Assembly: GCA_937981575.1 (NCBI GenBank)
Contig: CALJNR010000078.1
Location: 1-58,587, forward strand
Length of the DNA: 58,587 bases
From: an uncultured Clostridia bacterium
GTDB lineage: Bacteria > Bacillota > Clostridia > Lachnospirales > Cellulosilyticaceae
Direction: 5' to 3'
Shown: one piece after another, positions 1 to 8,902 of the stretch
Layout: every line of letters begins with the position of its first letter
Position numbering within the stretch: the first letter of the stretch is position 1
Program-made: the position numbers and the translations under genes
The notes under the pieces: generated by a model
Seen by the model: only the letters and a program-made list of their open reading frames with translations
Told to the model about the DNA's origin: nothing
Databases searched by the model: none

Positions 1-72
1 GGGAATAACAACTAGATAAAGCTATGTTAATTAAAAATTAAGGATAAATTTATTCGTCTAAAGAGGGAAAGG

Positions 73-1077
73 GTGGCAGCTTTGAAACGACTCATCATAC
101 TTACATTATCTCTTGTAATTGGACTATATGCTGGAGGAATAAAAGAGGCAGCAACGATGCCAGATACTCAGCCGAACTTGCCAGAAAACCCTAATGCGTT
201 ATCCCAGAGACTGTATATACCAATTATTGCAAAAGGACTGCATGCCAATTATTGGAAGGCGGTTTATGAAGGGGTTCAAAGAGCAGCCAGAGATTTTGAT
301 GTTAATATTACATTTGAAGGAACCGAAGAAGAAGGTCAGATTGAAAAGCAGCTTGCGATTCTTAGGGGAGTTTTGGCACGTAACCCATCGGCTATTGCCT
401 TTTCATCCATAGATTTAAGGGCAGCAGAACCTTATCTTCAAGAGGCAGAATCCAGAGGGATTCCGGTTATTGGTCTTGATTCTGGTGTTGTAAGCCCAAT
501 TGTAAGGACTACAGTTGCAACAGATAACTATGGAGCAGGATCACTTGCTGCAACACGCATGGCAGATCTGTTAGATGGCACAGGAAAAGCAGCTATAATT
601 GTTCAAGATGCTACAAGTGAGGTAGCTACTGATAGAAGAGATGGGTTTGTAGATACTATTACGCAAAGGTATCCAGGATTGGAAATAGTAGAAATAGGCT
701 ACGGCAAAGGAGAGCCTCAGTTATCTGCGGATCTTACAAAAGAGATTATTGCAAAACATCCGGGTATCAGAGGGATATTTGGCGGAAACGAAGGCTCAGC
801 TCACGGAGTCATTCTGGCAATTAGAGATATAAAGCCGATACAGCCTATAGTAGTTATTGGATTCGATTCAGGAAAAATACTTATGGACGCCATAAGGGAA
901 GGACTCGTTGCAGGTGCAGTGACGCAAAATCCTAGAGGGATGGGATATAGAACAGTAGAAACAGCATTAAGGGCCTATAGAGGGGAGTCACTGCCGGCAT
1001 TTATTGATACGGGGTACTTCTGGTATGACAGATTCAATATAGATACTCCAGAAATTAGGGAAATGCTTTATGAGTAG
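73..1077 (+). CDS. Sugar ABC transporter substrate-binding protein, tandem copy 1
   Basis: This is a 334-residue extracytoplasmic binding protein of the ribose/xylose-binding type (Peripla_BP_4 fold). A hydrophobic N-terminus (about residues 5-22) is followed by the first lobe, starting near IPIIAKG, and by the segment IVRTTVATDNYGAGS, which all three tandem copies share. The second lobe carries FGGNEGSAHG and VIGFDSG. I see no lipobox cysteine, which is unusual for a Gram-positive binding protein, so it may be secreted or held by an uncleaved signal anchor. The GTG start has AGAGGG five bases upstream. A TTG at 82 would give MKRLIILTLS and align better with the paralogues. The ligand cannot be read from the sequence; the neighbourhood suggests a sugar. 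Confidence 0.85.
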   Translation: MAALKRLIILTLSLVIGLYAGGIKEAATMPDTQPNLPENPNALSQRLYIPIIAKGLHANYWKAVYEGVQRAARDFDVNITFEGTEEEGQIEKQLAILRGVLARNPSAIAFSSIDLRAAEPYLQEAESRGIPVIGLDSGVVSPIVRTTVATDNYGAGSLAATRMADLLDGTGKAAIIVQDATSEVATDRRDGFVDTITQRYPGLEIVEIGYGKGEPQLSADLTKEIIAKHPGIRGIFGGNEGSAHGVILAIRDIKPIQPIVVIGFDSGKILMDAIREGLVAGAVTQNPRGMGYRTVETALRAYRGESLPAFIDTGYFWYDRFNIDTPEIREMLYE

Positions 1078-1141
1078 ACTGTGAAATAACTACACCTATT
1101 TAATAGAGTTTAAATTTAGGGTAATGAGAGGATAGGTACTG

Positions 1142-2137
1142 ATGAAAAAGATCTTTACATTTATGATAGTACTAATGGTAGGAATTATGTATGTATTTCA
1201 TCTTCAGGCAGCATCCCCATCAAATGTACTGCAGGCTGTTCCTTTTATAGAAGCAGAAGATGGTGAAGAGATATATATCCCGATTATTGCAAAAGGACTC
1301 CAGTTCCATTACTGGGATGCAGTGCAAAGAGGTGCAGAAAGAGCAGCCAGAGATTATAACGTTGAAGCGACACTCGAGGGGCCAAGGGAGGAAACACAGG
1401 TACAAGAGCAGCTTGATGCTATAGAAAAAGCTTTGGCACGCAACCCTCAGGCGATGGTTCTCTCAGCTATTGATTCACAGGTTGTAAGGCCTTACCTTGA
1501 AAGTGCTCAGAGAGTAGGGATTCCTGTGATAGGGATAGATTCAGGGGTAGATAGCCCCATTGTCAGAACAACGGTGGCAACAGATAATTATGGGGCTGGA
1601 TCTTTAGCAGCCGAAAAAATGGCAGAGCTTCTTGGAGAAACAGGGCAGGTAGCTATGATCATTCATGATGATACAAGTCAAGTAGCTATTGATCGAAGAG
1701 ATGGGTTTGTAGATACCATTACACAGAGGTACCCTGGAATGGAAGTTGTTACGGTGAAGTATGGAAGAGGTGAACCGGACCGATCTGCAGAGCTTGCTAA
1801 AGAAATTATTGAGCAGTATCCTGGTATCCAAGGTTTATTTGGAGGAAATGAAGGATCAGCTCATGGCATTATAAGAGCCATAAGAGAAGTAGGTAATCAT
1901 AGAAACATTCAAATTATAGGATTTGATTCGGGCAGAGAACTTATTGATGCCATAAGAGAAGGACTCGTTGCGGGAGCAGTTACACAAAATCCAATTGCTA
2001 TGGGATACTTAGCCGTAGAAACAGCCCTAAGAGCCTATCGTGGAGAGATACTTCCATCTTTTATTGATACAGGATATGTTTGGTATGACCGCAGTAATAT
2101 AGATAATTCTGAAATTCAGGAACTTCTTTATGAATAA
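1142..2137 (+). CDS. Sugar ABC transporter substrate-binding protein, tandem copy 2
   Basis: This 331-residue paralogue of the preceding gene shares long stretches with it, such as RTTVATDNYGAGSLAA, DRRDGFVDTITQRYPG and FGGNEGSAHG. That points to a recent tandem duplication. The N-terminus is a typical signal peptide (about residues 1-23) ending in LQAA, a plausible signal peptidase I site, and there is no lipobox cysteine. GAGAGG lies about ten bases before the ATG. The C-terminal strand contains FIDTGYVWYDR, also present in the other copies. No permease or ATPase subunit follows, so the transporter it serves, if any, lies outside the window. Function is by family; the ligand is unknown. Confidence 0.87.
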   Translation: MKKIFTFMIVLMVGIMYVFHLQAASPSNVLQAVPFIEAEDGEEIYIPIIAKGLQFHYWDAVQRGAERAARDYNVEATLEGPREETQVQEQLDAIEKALARNPQAMVLSAIDSQVVRPYLESAQRVGIPVIGIDSGVDSPIVRTTVATDNYGAGSLAAEKMAELLGETGQVAMIIHDDTSQVAIDRRDGFVDTITQRYPGMEVVTVKYGRGEPDRSAELAKEIIEQYPGIQGLFGGNEGSAHGIIRAIREVGNHRNIQIIGFDSGRELIDAIREGLVAGAVTQNPIAMGYLAVETALRAYRGEILPSFIDTGYVWYDRSNIDNSEIQELLYE

Positions 2138-2167
2138 AATGTGAGTTTAGTAATGAGAGGAAAGAAT

Positions 2168-3163
2168 ATGAAAAAACTTTTTATAATTTTATTGATAATG
2201 GTATTTGTGAATTTGGGGTATAATGCGAAAGCCGAAAAGATGCTGCGGCTTGATCCGCAGGTTCCAGAGAACTCTACACTAGAGAAAAAAATATATATTC
2301 CTATTATCGTTAAAGCTGTTGAATCACGTTTATGGGAATTGGTACAAGAAGGGGCCTTGAAGGCAGCTGAAGATTATGGAATTGAAATAACATTTCAAGG
2401 AACAGCAAGAGGAGCTGAAGTTCAAAAGCAGCTGGATTTATTAGAAGCGGAATTACTTAATACTCCGCAAGCCATCATTTTGTCAGCTCTTGATGCACGG
2501 GCAGTAACGCCGTATCTCGAAAATGCTCTGTCTAGAGGTATACCAGTGATAGGTATAGATTCAGGAGTAGACAGCCCAATTGTTCGAACAACGGTAGCCA
2601 CAGATAATTATAGTGCCGGAGCACTTGCCGCGGATAGAATGGCGGAACTTCTTGGAGAAACTGGCAAAGTAGGACTTATTGTCCTGGATAGAACGAGCAG
2701 GGTAGGAATAGACAGGGCAGATGGATTTATCGAAACAATGAGACAAAAATACCCCAATATAGAAGTATTGCCTCCCAAGTTTGGTGAAGGCAGCCTTGAA
2801 ATGTCCAGAGAGACTGCTAGAAAGATGCTGATTGAAAATCCAGATATGAGGGGAGTGTTTGGAGCCAATGAAGATTCAACTATAGGCATTGTTGAAGCAG
2901 TTGAAGCGCTTAACAGAGAAGATGAAGTGAAAATTATTGGATTTGACGTAGGAAGGGTAGCACAAGCTGTTAGAGAAGGAAGAGTTGCAGGTGCTATTGC
3001 CCAAAATCCAAGAGAAATGGGCTATCGGGCTGTAGAAACAGCGTATCTAGCGTATTTAGGACAAAGACTTCCGGAATTTATTGATACAGGATTTGCATGG
3101 TATGATAAAAATAATATCGACACTGAGGAAATACAACAACTTATGGGTGGTAGCAGTACGTGA
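2168..3163 (+). CDS. Sugar ABC transporter substrate-binding protein, tandem copy 3
   Basis: This is the third and most diverged copy of the tandem binding-protein set (331 residues from the chosen ATG). I take the ATG at 2168, which follows GAGAGG by seven bases and gives a clean signal peptide (MKKLFIILLIMVFVNLGYNA, cleavage after AKA). Upstream in-frame codons from the GTG at 2141 lack this spacing. The conserved block SPIVRTTVATDNYSAG is kept. FGGNEGS is changed to FGANEDS and the hinge-region loops differ, so its ligand range may differ from copies 1 and 2. It lies 31 bases after copy 2 and ends the group. The catabolic operon starts after a 212-base gap. Confidence 0.86.
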   Translation: MKKLFIILLIMVFVNLGYNAKAEKMLRLDPQVPENSTLEKKIYIPIIVKAVESRLWELVQEGALKAAEDYGIEITFQGTARGAEVQKQLDLLEAELLNTPQAIILSALDARAVTPYLENALSRGIPVIGIDSGVDSPIVRTTVATDNYSAGALAADRMAELLGETGKVGLIVLDRTSRVGIDRADGFIETMRQKYPNIEVLPPKFGEGSLEMSRETARKMLIENPDMRGVFGANEDSTIGIVEAVEALNREDEVKIIGFDVGRVAQAVREGRVAGAIAQNPREMGYRAVETAYLAYLGQRLPEFIDTGFAWYDKNNIDTEEIQQLMGGSST

Positions 3164-3296
3164 TGGCGATAAGCTGATGGCGGGCATAAGATTTTAGAAA
3201 AAGCGAACCCTAGTGGGTTCATAAAAATATTGTGACTGCCACTAGCAGCAGCGCTGCTTAAGTATAAGTTTAAACATAGGTAAAAACGCTAAGCTA

Positions 3297-3325
3297 TTGA
3301 CAAATGATAAGTGAAAAGGTATAGT
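3297..3325 (+). promoter_or_regulatory. Promoter of the polyol/tagatose-type operon
   Basis: A consensus -35 TTGACA (3297-3302), a 17-base spacer and a -10 TATAGT (3320-3325) predict a start near 3332. The operator palindrome begins about four bases later, a geometry expected for simple repression by the LacI protein encoded by the second gene of this operon. Confidence 0.8.
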
Positions 3326-3335
3326 ATAACTATAA

Positions 3336-3351
3336 GGCGAAACGTTTCGCC
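3336..3351. promoter_or_regulatory. LacI-family operator O1 (perfect 16-bp palindrome)
   Basis: GGCGAAACGTTTCGCC is a perfect palindrome with the central CG step typical of LacI-family operators. It covers the predicted transcription start region of the operon. A near-identical site lies at 5340-5355, and the two sites bracket the aldolase and the LacI regulator gene. It does not fit the CcpA consensus well, so the local regulator is the likely ligand. Confidence 0.8.
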
Positions 3352-3375
3352 CTCTATATATAAAGGAGAGATACT

Positions 3376-4224
3376 ATGCCATTAGTTACTACTGAAAGAA
3401 TGCTGCAGGAAGCCCAAAAAGGCGGTTATGCAGTCGGAGCATTTAATGTAGAAAATATGGAAATGATCATTGCAGCAGCAGAAGCTGCAGATGAACTTGG
3501 AGCCCCTATTATGCTTCAAACGACTTCATCAACAGTAAGATACGCAAGTGTGAACCAGTTTTATGCGAATGTACGGGCAATTGCAGACAAAGTTTCAGTT
3601 CCTGTTGCAATGCATTTAGACCATGGAGACAGCTTTGATCTTGCCATGCAAGCCTTAAGAGCAGGCTATACTTCAATTATGATTGATGGGTCCCACTATG
3701 ATTTTGAGCAAAATGTGGCACTTACTAAAAGTGTTGTCACAGCAGCAAGACCAAATGGTATTCCGGTTGAAGCTGAGCTTGGTAAAGTTGGCGGTAAGGA
3801 AGATGATTTAGAAGTTGAAGATGCTGGTTACACAGATCCGCTTGAAGCAAAGGAATTTGTACATAAAACAGGTATTTCCTCACTGGCTGTTGCCATAGGA
3901 ACAGCTCATGGATTTTATGCTGGGGTGCCAAAGCTTGATATAGAAAGACTGAAAGAAATTAGAAAGCATGTAGATATTCCTCTTGTTTTGCACGGAGCAT
4001 CAGGACTTTCAGATGAAGATGTGTTAAAATGTATTAAAGAAGGAATATGCAAGGTTAATTTTGCGACAGAGCTAAGAGTTGCTTTTAGCAATGGTGTAAA
4101 GTCTGTACTTGCTCAAAATCCAGACATATATGATCCTAAGGCCTACCTCAAACCAGCAAGAGAAAATGTAAAACAGTTAGTTAAAAATCGTATACAGGTA
4201 TGTGGGTGTCATGGGAAATACTAA
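3376..4224 (+). CDS. Class II ketose-bisphosphate aldolase (tagatose- or fructose-bisphosphate type)
   Basis: This 282-residue cytoplasmic aldolase cleaves a ketose 1,6-bisphosphate to dihydroxyacetone phosphate and glyceraldehyde 3-phosphate. Expected class II landmarks are present: catalytic Asp82 and zinc ligand His83 in LDHGD, zinc ligand His178 in GTAHG and His206 in HGASG. Length and motif positions match GatY/KbaY tagatose-bisphosphate aldolases as well as Fba, and the two cannot be separated by eye. The neighbouring GatD-like dehydrogenase and LacC/FruK-type kinase favour a tagatose-type route. It is the first gene after the promoter and operator, with AAAGGAGAG about seven bases before the ATG. 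Confidence 0.92.
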   Translation: MPLVTTERMLQEAQKGGYAVGAFNVENMEMIIAAAEAADELGAPIMLQTTSSTVRYASVNQFYANVRAIADKVSVPVAMHLDHGDSFDLAMQALRAGYTSIMIDGSHYDFEQNVALTKSVVTAARPNGIPVEAELGKVGGKEDDLEVEDAGYTDPLEAKEFVHKTGISSLAVAIGTAHGFYAGVPKLDIERLKEIRKHVDIPLVLHGASGLSDEDVLKCIKEGICKVNFATELRVAFSNGVKSVLAQNPDIYDPKAYLKPARENVKQLVKNRIQVCGCHGKY

Positions 4225-4242
4225 TTAGCGGAGTGAAATGAA

Positions 4243-5253
4243 GTGGCGGCTACAATTAAAGATATAGCAAAAAAAACAGGACTTGGTCTTGCAACGATCT
4301 CAAAGTATTTAAATGGAGGCAATGTACTCGAAGAAAACAGACTGGCTATTGAAGAAGCTATTAAGGAGTTAGATTTCAGGGTAAACGAATTTGCAAGAGG
4401 ACTCAAAACCAGTAAATCTAAGACGATCGGCGTTGTTATTCCAGAACTTAGCAACTTGTTTTTTACAAGTATTATTACAATCATTGAAGATATTTTGCGT
4501 CAAAAGGGTTATGGCATATTAGTATGCGACTGCAGAACGGATGAAAAACTGGAATACGAGGCTACAGAATTTCTTGTGAATAAGATGGTAGATGGCATCA
4601 TCAGCATGCCAGTTTCAAAAGATGGGACGCACCTTAAACTGCCTTTATCTAAGGGGATACCTGTTGTACTTATTGACAGAAAGGTAGAGGGACTAAATGT
4701 AGATGCAGTCCTTGTAGATAATGTATCGGCATCAGAAGCAGCAGTCGAATATCTTATCGATCATGGGCATCGTGAGATTGGCATTATATGCGGACCCAAA
4801 GACATTTTTACCTCTCATCAAAGACAGCTTGGATATACTCAGGCTTTTGTAAAAAAAGGTATGTTTCCTAGGCAGGAGCTTATCAGATATGGAGAGTATA
4901 CTGTTGAGAGCGGTTATGCATGTTTTAAAGAGCTTATTAGCCAGCACAAAAGTTTATCTGCACTTTTTGTAACGAACTATGAACTTACGCTTGGGGCAAT
5001 TATAGCGATTAATGAACTAGGCATTAAGATGCCAGAACAAATATCCGTTATAGGATTTGATAATATGCACCTTGCTAAGGTTGTCAAACCAAGGCTTACT
5101 ATTATCTCGCAGCCTATTCAAGAAATAGCTGAAAATGTTGCGCGTATTATGCTAAAGAGATTACTGCAAGAAAGAGTTGATGAAGCTGAAATTATTAATT
5201 TGTCAACGAAACTGATACTAGGTGAATCAGTTTTGGAGAAGTCTTTAGAATAG
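4243..5253 (+). CDS. LacI-family transcriptional regulator
   Basis: This is a 336-residue repressor-type regulator. The N-terminal helix-turn-helix is AATIKDIAKKTGLGLATISK, followed by the hinge region and a periplasmic-binding-like effector domain from about residue 60 (IGVVIPELSN) to the end (IGFDNM near 260). The GTG start is supported by GGAGTG seven bases upstream. It lies inside the operon it probably controls, 18 bases after the aldolase. Two palindromic sites with core CGAAACGTTTCG, at 3336-3351 and 5340-5355, are the obvious targets, suggesting autoregulation and possibly looping. The effector is inferred to be a pathway sugar or sugar phosphate. Confidence 0.9.
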   Translation: MAATIKDIAKKTGLGLATISKYLNGGNVLEENRLAIEEAIKELDFRVNEFARGLKTSKSKTIGVVIPELSNLFFTSIITIIEDILRQKGYGILVCDCRTDEKLEYEATEFLVNKMVDGIISMPVSKDGTHLKLPLSKGIPVVLIDRKVEGLNVDAVLVDNVSASEAAVEYLIDHGHREIGIICGPKDIFTSHQRQLGYTQAFVKKGMFPRQELIRYGEYTVESGYACFKELISQHKSLSALFVTNYELTLGAIIAINELGIKMPEQISVIGFDNMHLAKVVKPRLTIISQPIQEIAENVARIMLKRLLQERVDEAEIINLSTKLILGESVLEKSLE

Positions 5254-5339
5254 TGCCAGGTGGTAAAAGCACTTTTGCAAAGATTTATTGTAATAAATAA
5301 GTAGGAGAGAGCTAGCTGAGGGCTAGTTTGCACCTAAAA

Positions 5340-5355
5340 AGCGAAACGTTTCGGC
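5340..5355. promoter_or_regulatory. LacI-family operator O2
   Basis: AGCGAAACGTTTCGGC contains the same 12-bp core (CGAAACGTTTCG) as the operator at 3336-3351. It ends two bases before the Shine-Dalgarno region of the FGGY kinase gene. It could block an internal promoter in 5254-5339, act as a roadblock, or cooperate with O1 about 2 kb upstream through looping. I found no convincing -35/-10 pair here. Confidence 0.72.
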
Positions 5356-5373
5356 GTGGAGAGGAGGAGACAA

Positions 5374-6885
5374 ATGAGGCAGTTATTATTAGGTATTGAT
5401 ATAGGAACGTCATCTTGTAAAGTAGCTGTTTTTGAGAAAAATGGACGCGTAGCTGCTCAAAGAACTGAGAACTATAAAGTCTATTATCCGCAAAAAGGGT
5501 GGGCAGAGCAAGATCCAAATGAATGGTGGCATGCTGTAGGAACGGCCATTCAGGCAATGCTCGCTGAAGGTGACATTGAAGCTTCAGAAATCGCCGGTGT
5601 GGGTATCGATGGACAAAGCTGGTCTGCGATTGCACTCGGTAAAGACGGGGAGGTATTATGCAATACACCGATTTGGATGGATACAAGAGCGAGCGGCATC
5701 TGTGAAGAACTCAAAAAGAGAATAGGCGAAGAGGAATTATTTAATGTATGTGGGAATCCCCTTCAGCCAGCTTATAGCCTTCCTAAAATTCTATGGTATA
5801 AAAAGTACACACCAGATATCTATGCGAAGATTGATAAGGTTTTGCAGTCTAACAGCTTTATTGCCTATAAGCTTACAGGGCAAATAACTCAGGATAAATC
5901 TCAAGGCTATGGCTATCAGTGTTTTGATATGCATACTGGTACATGGGATAAAAGCCTTTGTGAAAAGCTTGGCATCGATATGAAAATGCTTCCTAAGATT
6001 TATGAATGCCATGAAGTTGTGGGGTATGTTACGGAAAAAGCCGCTAAGGAAACGGGGCTCTTAGTGGGGACACCAGTGGTAGCAGGTGGATTGGATGCGG
6101 CTTGTGGTACCCTAGGCGCAGGGGTTATACAAAATGGCCAGACTCAGGAGCAGGGCGGTCAGGCAGGCGGAATGAGTATATGCACTGATACATACAACGC
6201 TGATAAACGGCTGATATTATCCTATCACGTTGTTCCGGAACGGTGGCTGCTGCAAGGCGGATCAGTCGGAGGAGGCGGCGTTGTTAAATGGTTTGAACAA
6301 GAGTTTGGAGCTTTTGAAAGAGAGCTGGCAAAACAAAACGGAACCCATTCCTTTGAAGAAATGAGCAAAGAGGCAGATGAAATCAGAGCAGGATCTGATG
6401 GGCTTGTTTTTCTTCCCTATATGGCTGGGGAAAGATCTCCTATATGGGATACAGAGGCTAAGGGGGTATATTTTGGCCTTGATTACTCAAAAACGAGAGC
6501 ACATATGATCCGCGCCAGCTTTGAAGGTGTTGCGTATTCATTAAGACATAATATTGAAGTGGCTGAAAAGACCGGAGCTGAAGTTAATACGCTGCATGCC
6601 ATGGGAGGAGCGGCCAACAGCAGGGTTTGGACGCAACTTAAGGCTGATGTAACAGGCAAGAAAATAGCCGTACCGGCATCAGATACAGCAACAACGCTGG
6701 GGGCAGCCATTTTAGCCGGAGTGGGAGTAGGTATTTATCAAAGCTTTGAAGAGGCGGTTCGGGAAACAGTTCAGATAAAACGTGTACATGAGCCAGACTT
6801 TAGTAAGCATGAGGCATACCAAAAATATTTTGATATTTATCTTGAGATTTATGAAAAGCTAAAAGATACAATGAAAAAACTCTAG
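5374..6885 (+). CDS. FGGY-family carbohydrate kinase (xylulokinase-like)
   Basis: This 503-residue ATP-dependent sugar or polyol kinase has the FGGY two-domain layout. The N-terminal phosphate loop is GIDIGTSSCKVAVF, GQSWSAI near residue 80 is in the substrate region, and GGLDAACG places the catalytic base at Asp241. The C-terminal ATPase half contains AMGGAANSRVW. Overall similarity is to xylulokinases, but the family phosphorylates many ketoses and polyols, and the neighbouring genes fit a hexitol or hexulose better than xylulose. The ATG at 5374 follows GGAGAGGAGGA; an in-frame GTG at 5356 lies upstream of that site and is not preferred. Operator O2 is immediately upstream. Confidence 0.88.
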   Translation: MRQLLLGIDIGTSSCKVAVFEKNGRVAAQRTENYKVYYPQKGWAEQDPNEWWHAVGTAIQAMLAEGDIEASEIAGVGIDGQSWSAIALGKDGEVLCNTPIWMDTRASGICEELKKRIGEEELFNVCGNPLQPAYSLPKILWYKKYTPDIYAKIDKVLQSNSFIAYKLTGQITQDKSQGYGYQCFDMHTGTWDKSLCEKLGIDMKMLPKIYECHEVVGYVTEKAAKETGLLVGTPVVAGGLDAACGTLGAGVIQNGQTQEQGGQAGGMSICTDTYNADKRLILSYHVVPERWLLQGGSVGGGGVVKWFEQEFGAFERELAKQNGTHSFEEMSKEADEIRAGSDGLVFLPYMAGERSPIWDTEAKGVYFGLDYSKTRAHMIRASFEGVAYSLRHNIEVAEKTGAEVNTLHAMGGAANSRVWTQLKADVTGKKIAVPASDTATTLGAAILAGVGVGIYQSFEEAVRETVQIKRVHEPDFSKHEAYQKYFDIYLEIYEKLKDTMKKL

Positions 6886-6903
6886 AAAGGCGGAGAATGA
6901 AAG

Positions 6904-7950
6904 ATGAAAGCAGCAGTTTTATATGGCAATGATGACTTAAGATATGATGATTTTAAAACGCCTGAAGTTAAGCCGGGCTATGTTAAGGTCAAGGTAAAGG
7001 CGACTGGAATATGCGGCTCAGATGTTCCGAGGGTTTTGGCGAATGGGGCACATTTTTATCCTGTTGTACTTGGGCATGAATTTGCTGGGGAAGTTGTAGA
7101 AATTGGAGAAGGCGTAAAAACGCTTCAAATAGGGGATCGGGTATCCGGCGCACCGCTTCTGCCTTGTCATACATGCGAAGATTGTATGAGCGGCAACCAT
7201 GCACTTTGCAAAAATTATAGTTTTATCGGTTCAAGAGCGCAAGGCAGCTTTGCAGAATATGTTGTACTCCCAAAAGTTAATGCCATCAAATTTGACAGCA
7301 GCATTTCTTATGAACAAGGGGCAATGTTTGAACCTTCTACAGTAGCTGTTCATGGACTCTTTTGCAATGATTTTAAAGGAGGAGAATATGTTGCAGTATT
7401 AGGCGGTGGAACAATTGGACTCTTTACGATGCAGTGGGCTAAAATCTTTGGGGCTAAAAAGACAGTTGTGTTTGATATCAGTGATGAACGTTTAGCGCTG
7501 GCTAAGAAGCTTGGAGCAGATGAAGTCGTAAACACTTTAGATCCGAAATTTATGCTAAAAGCTAAAGAACTGACAAACGGCAAAGGGTATAAATATGTAT
7601 TTGAAACAGCTGGCGTGACAGATACGATGAAAATGGCATTTGAGCTTGCAGGCAATAAGGCAAATGTATGTTTTATAGGTACACCAACTAAAGATCTCAT
7701 TTTTACCCCTAAGCTATTCGAAAATATGAATAGAAAAGAGTTTAAGCTTACGGGTTCTTGGATGTCATACAGCGCACCTTATCCAGGTAAGGAATGGGAG
7801 CTTACAGCACACTATTTTGCAACGGGCCAGCTGAAGTTTGATGAGGGACTGGTTTTTAAAAGATTTGCAATGAAAGATGCAGCTGAGGCTTTTGATCTTT
7901 ATAAAACACCAGGCGCTGTAAAAGGTAAAATACTTTTAATAAATGAATAG
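6904..7950 (+). CDS. Zinc-dependent polyol(-phosphate) dehydrogenase, GatD-like
   Basis: This 348-residue medium-chain dehydrogenase resembles galactitol-1-phosphate 5-dehydrogenase. Catalytic zinc ligands are Cys37 (GICGSD), His58 and Glu59 (GHEFAGE). The structural zinc lobe has Cys88, Cys91, Cys94 and Cys102. A Rossmann glycine motif GGGTIGLF lies near residues 167-174. The predicted reaction is NAD(P)-linked oxidation of a polyol or polyol phosphate to the ketose, in the cytoplasm. It lies 18 bases downstream of the FGGY kinase and just before the PfkB kinase, which suggests it turns the kinase product into the PfkB substrate. The exact substrate is inferred. Confidence 0.87.
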   Translation: MKAAVLYGNDDLRYDDFKTPEVKPGYVKVKVKATGICGSDVPRVLANGAHFYPVVLGHEFAGEVVEIGEGVKTLQIGDRVSGAPLLPCHTCEDCMSGNHALCKNYSFIGSRAQGSFAEYVVLPKVNAIKFDSSISYEQGAMFEPSTVAVHGLFCNDFKGGEYVAVLGGGTIGLFTMQWAKIFGAKKTVVFDISDERLALAKKLGADEVVNTLDPKFMLKAKELTNGKGYKYVFETAGVTDTMKMAFELAGNKANVCFIGTPTKDLIFTPKLFENMNRKEFKLTGSWMSYSAPYPGKEWELTAHYFATGQLKFDEGLVFKRFAMKDAAEAFDLYKTPGAVKGKILLINE

Positions 7951-7959
7951 GAGTACATG

Positions 7960-8889
7960 ATGATTACAACAGTAACGCTGAATGTGGCTATTGATAAGCT
8001 TTATATTGTAGATGAGTATAGGCCTTATGAGGTCATGCGTGTGAAAGAATGTACTTATACGCCGGGAGGAAAGGGGCTGAATGTAACCAAAGTTGCAAGC
8101 CTCCTAGGTGAGGAAGTTATAGCAACAGGGTTTGTTGGCGGTCATGCAGGAGAGTGGATTTTAGAAGCTCTTGACAAGCTCTCTATTAAACACTGTTTTA
8201 TAAAAGGCAAGAATGAAACAAGAACATGTATCAATATTAAAGAACTCTGCTCTGGAAAGCATACTGAATTTTTAGAACCAGGCGCACCACTTACCCGAGA
8301 AGATGAAAAAAAGCTTTTAGAACGCTTTGAAGAAATAATAGAAAAAAGCAATGTCGTTACAATCTCAGGAAGTATTCCAGGAGGAGTCGGCAAAGATATT
8401 TATATAAGGCTTGTAGAAAGGTGCAAAGCTCAAGGTAAAAAGGTGCTTGTAGATACCAGCGGAGAACTTTTAACAGATGTAATCAAAGCAAAACCTACGA
8501 TGGTTAAACCCAATATCTATGAACTAAGGGCCATTACAAAGCGCAGCATAGGCAGCATAGAAGAGGTAAGCCATGAGGCTGAGCGTTTAAGAGCAGAAGG
8601 CGTTGAAGTCGTAGCAGTGTCTTTAGGAAAAGATGGAGTTTTGGTTGCAAGTGGAGAAGGGGTATATCACGGTGTTCCGCCGAAAATAGTACCTGTTAAT
8701 ACGGTAGGTTGCGGTGATTCGATGCTTGCTGGTTTTGCTGCAGGCCTATCAAGAGGATACAGTACGGCAGATACGATAAAAACAGCAGTAGCTGTATCAG
8801 CTGCCAATGCGTTAACAAATGATACAGGTTTCTTCAAAACAGAAGATTATCACAACCTTTTAGATCAAGTAATCATTCATAAAATATAA
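7960..8889 (+). CDS. PfkB-family hexose-phosphate kinase (1-phosphofructokinase / tagatose-6-phosphate kinase type)
   Basis: This 309-residue kinase of the LacC/FruK branch phosphorylates a ketohexose phosphate to the 1,6-bisphosphate. The PfkB signature near the N-terminus is PGGKGLNVTKVASLLG and the C-terminal signature GCGDSMLAGFAAG carries catalytic Asp253. The start MITTVTLNVAIDK at 7960 follows AATAGGAG by six bases. An ATG at 7957 is only three bases from that site and adds one Met. Its product is the substrate of the aldolase encoded first in the operon. Whether it acts on tagatose 6-phosphate or fructose 1-phosphate cannot be settled from sequence, but GatD- and GatY-like neighbours favour the former. 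Confidence 0.9.
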   Translation: MITTVTLNVAIDKLYIVDEYRPYEVMRVKECTYTPGGKGLNVTKVASLLGEEVIATGFVGGHAGEWILEALDKLSIKHCFIKGKNETRTCINIKELCSGKHTEFLEPGAPLTREDEKKLLERFEEIIEKSNVVTISGSIPGGVGKDIYIRLVERCKAQGKKVLVDTSGELLTDVIKAKPTMVKPNIYELRAITKRSIGSIEEVSHEAERLRAEGVEVVAVSLGKDGVLVASGEGVYHGVPPKIVPVNTVGCGDSMLAGFAAGLSRGYSTADTIKTAVAVSAANALTNDTGFFKTEDYHNLLDQVIIHKI

Positions 8890-8902
8890 AGGAGATGAGT
8901 TT

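Noticed and set aside
3205..3258. Terminator after the third binding-protein gene
   Set aside because: GAACCC/GGGTTC (3205-3220) and the palindrome AGCAGCGCTGCT (3247-3258) can fold but have no T tract, so I do not call either as an intrinsic terminator.
3336..3351. CcpA catabolite (cre) site
   Set aside because: The palindrome lacks the TG...CA ends of the cre consensus, and an almost identical site recurs beside the local LacI gene, so a local operator is a better reading.
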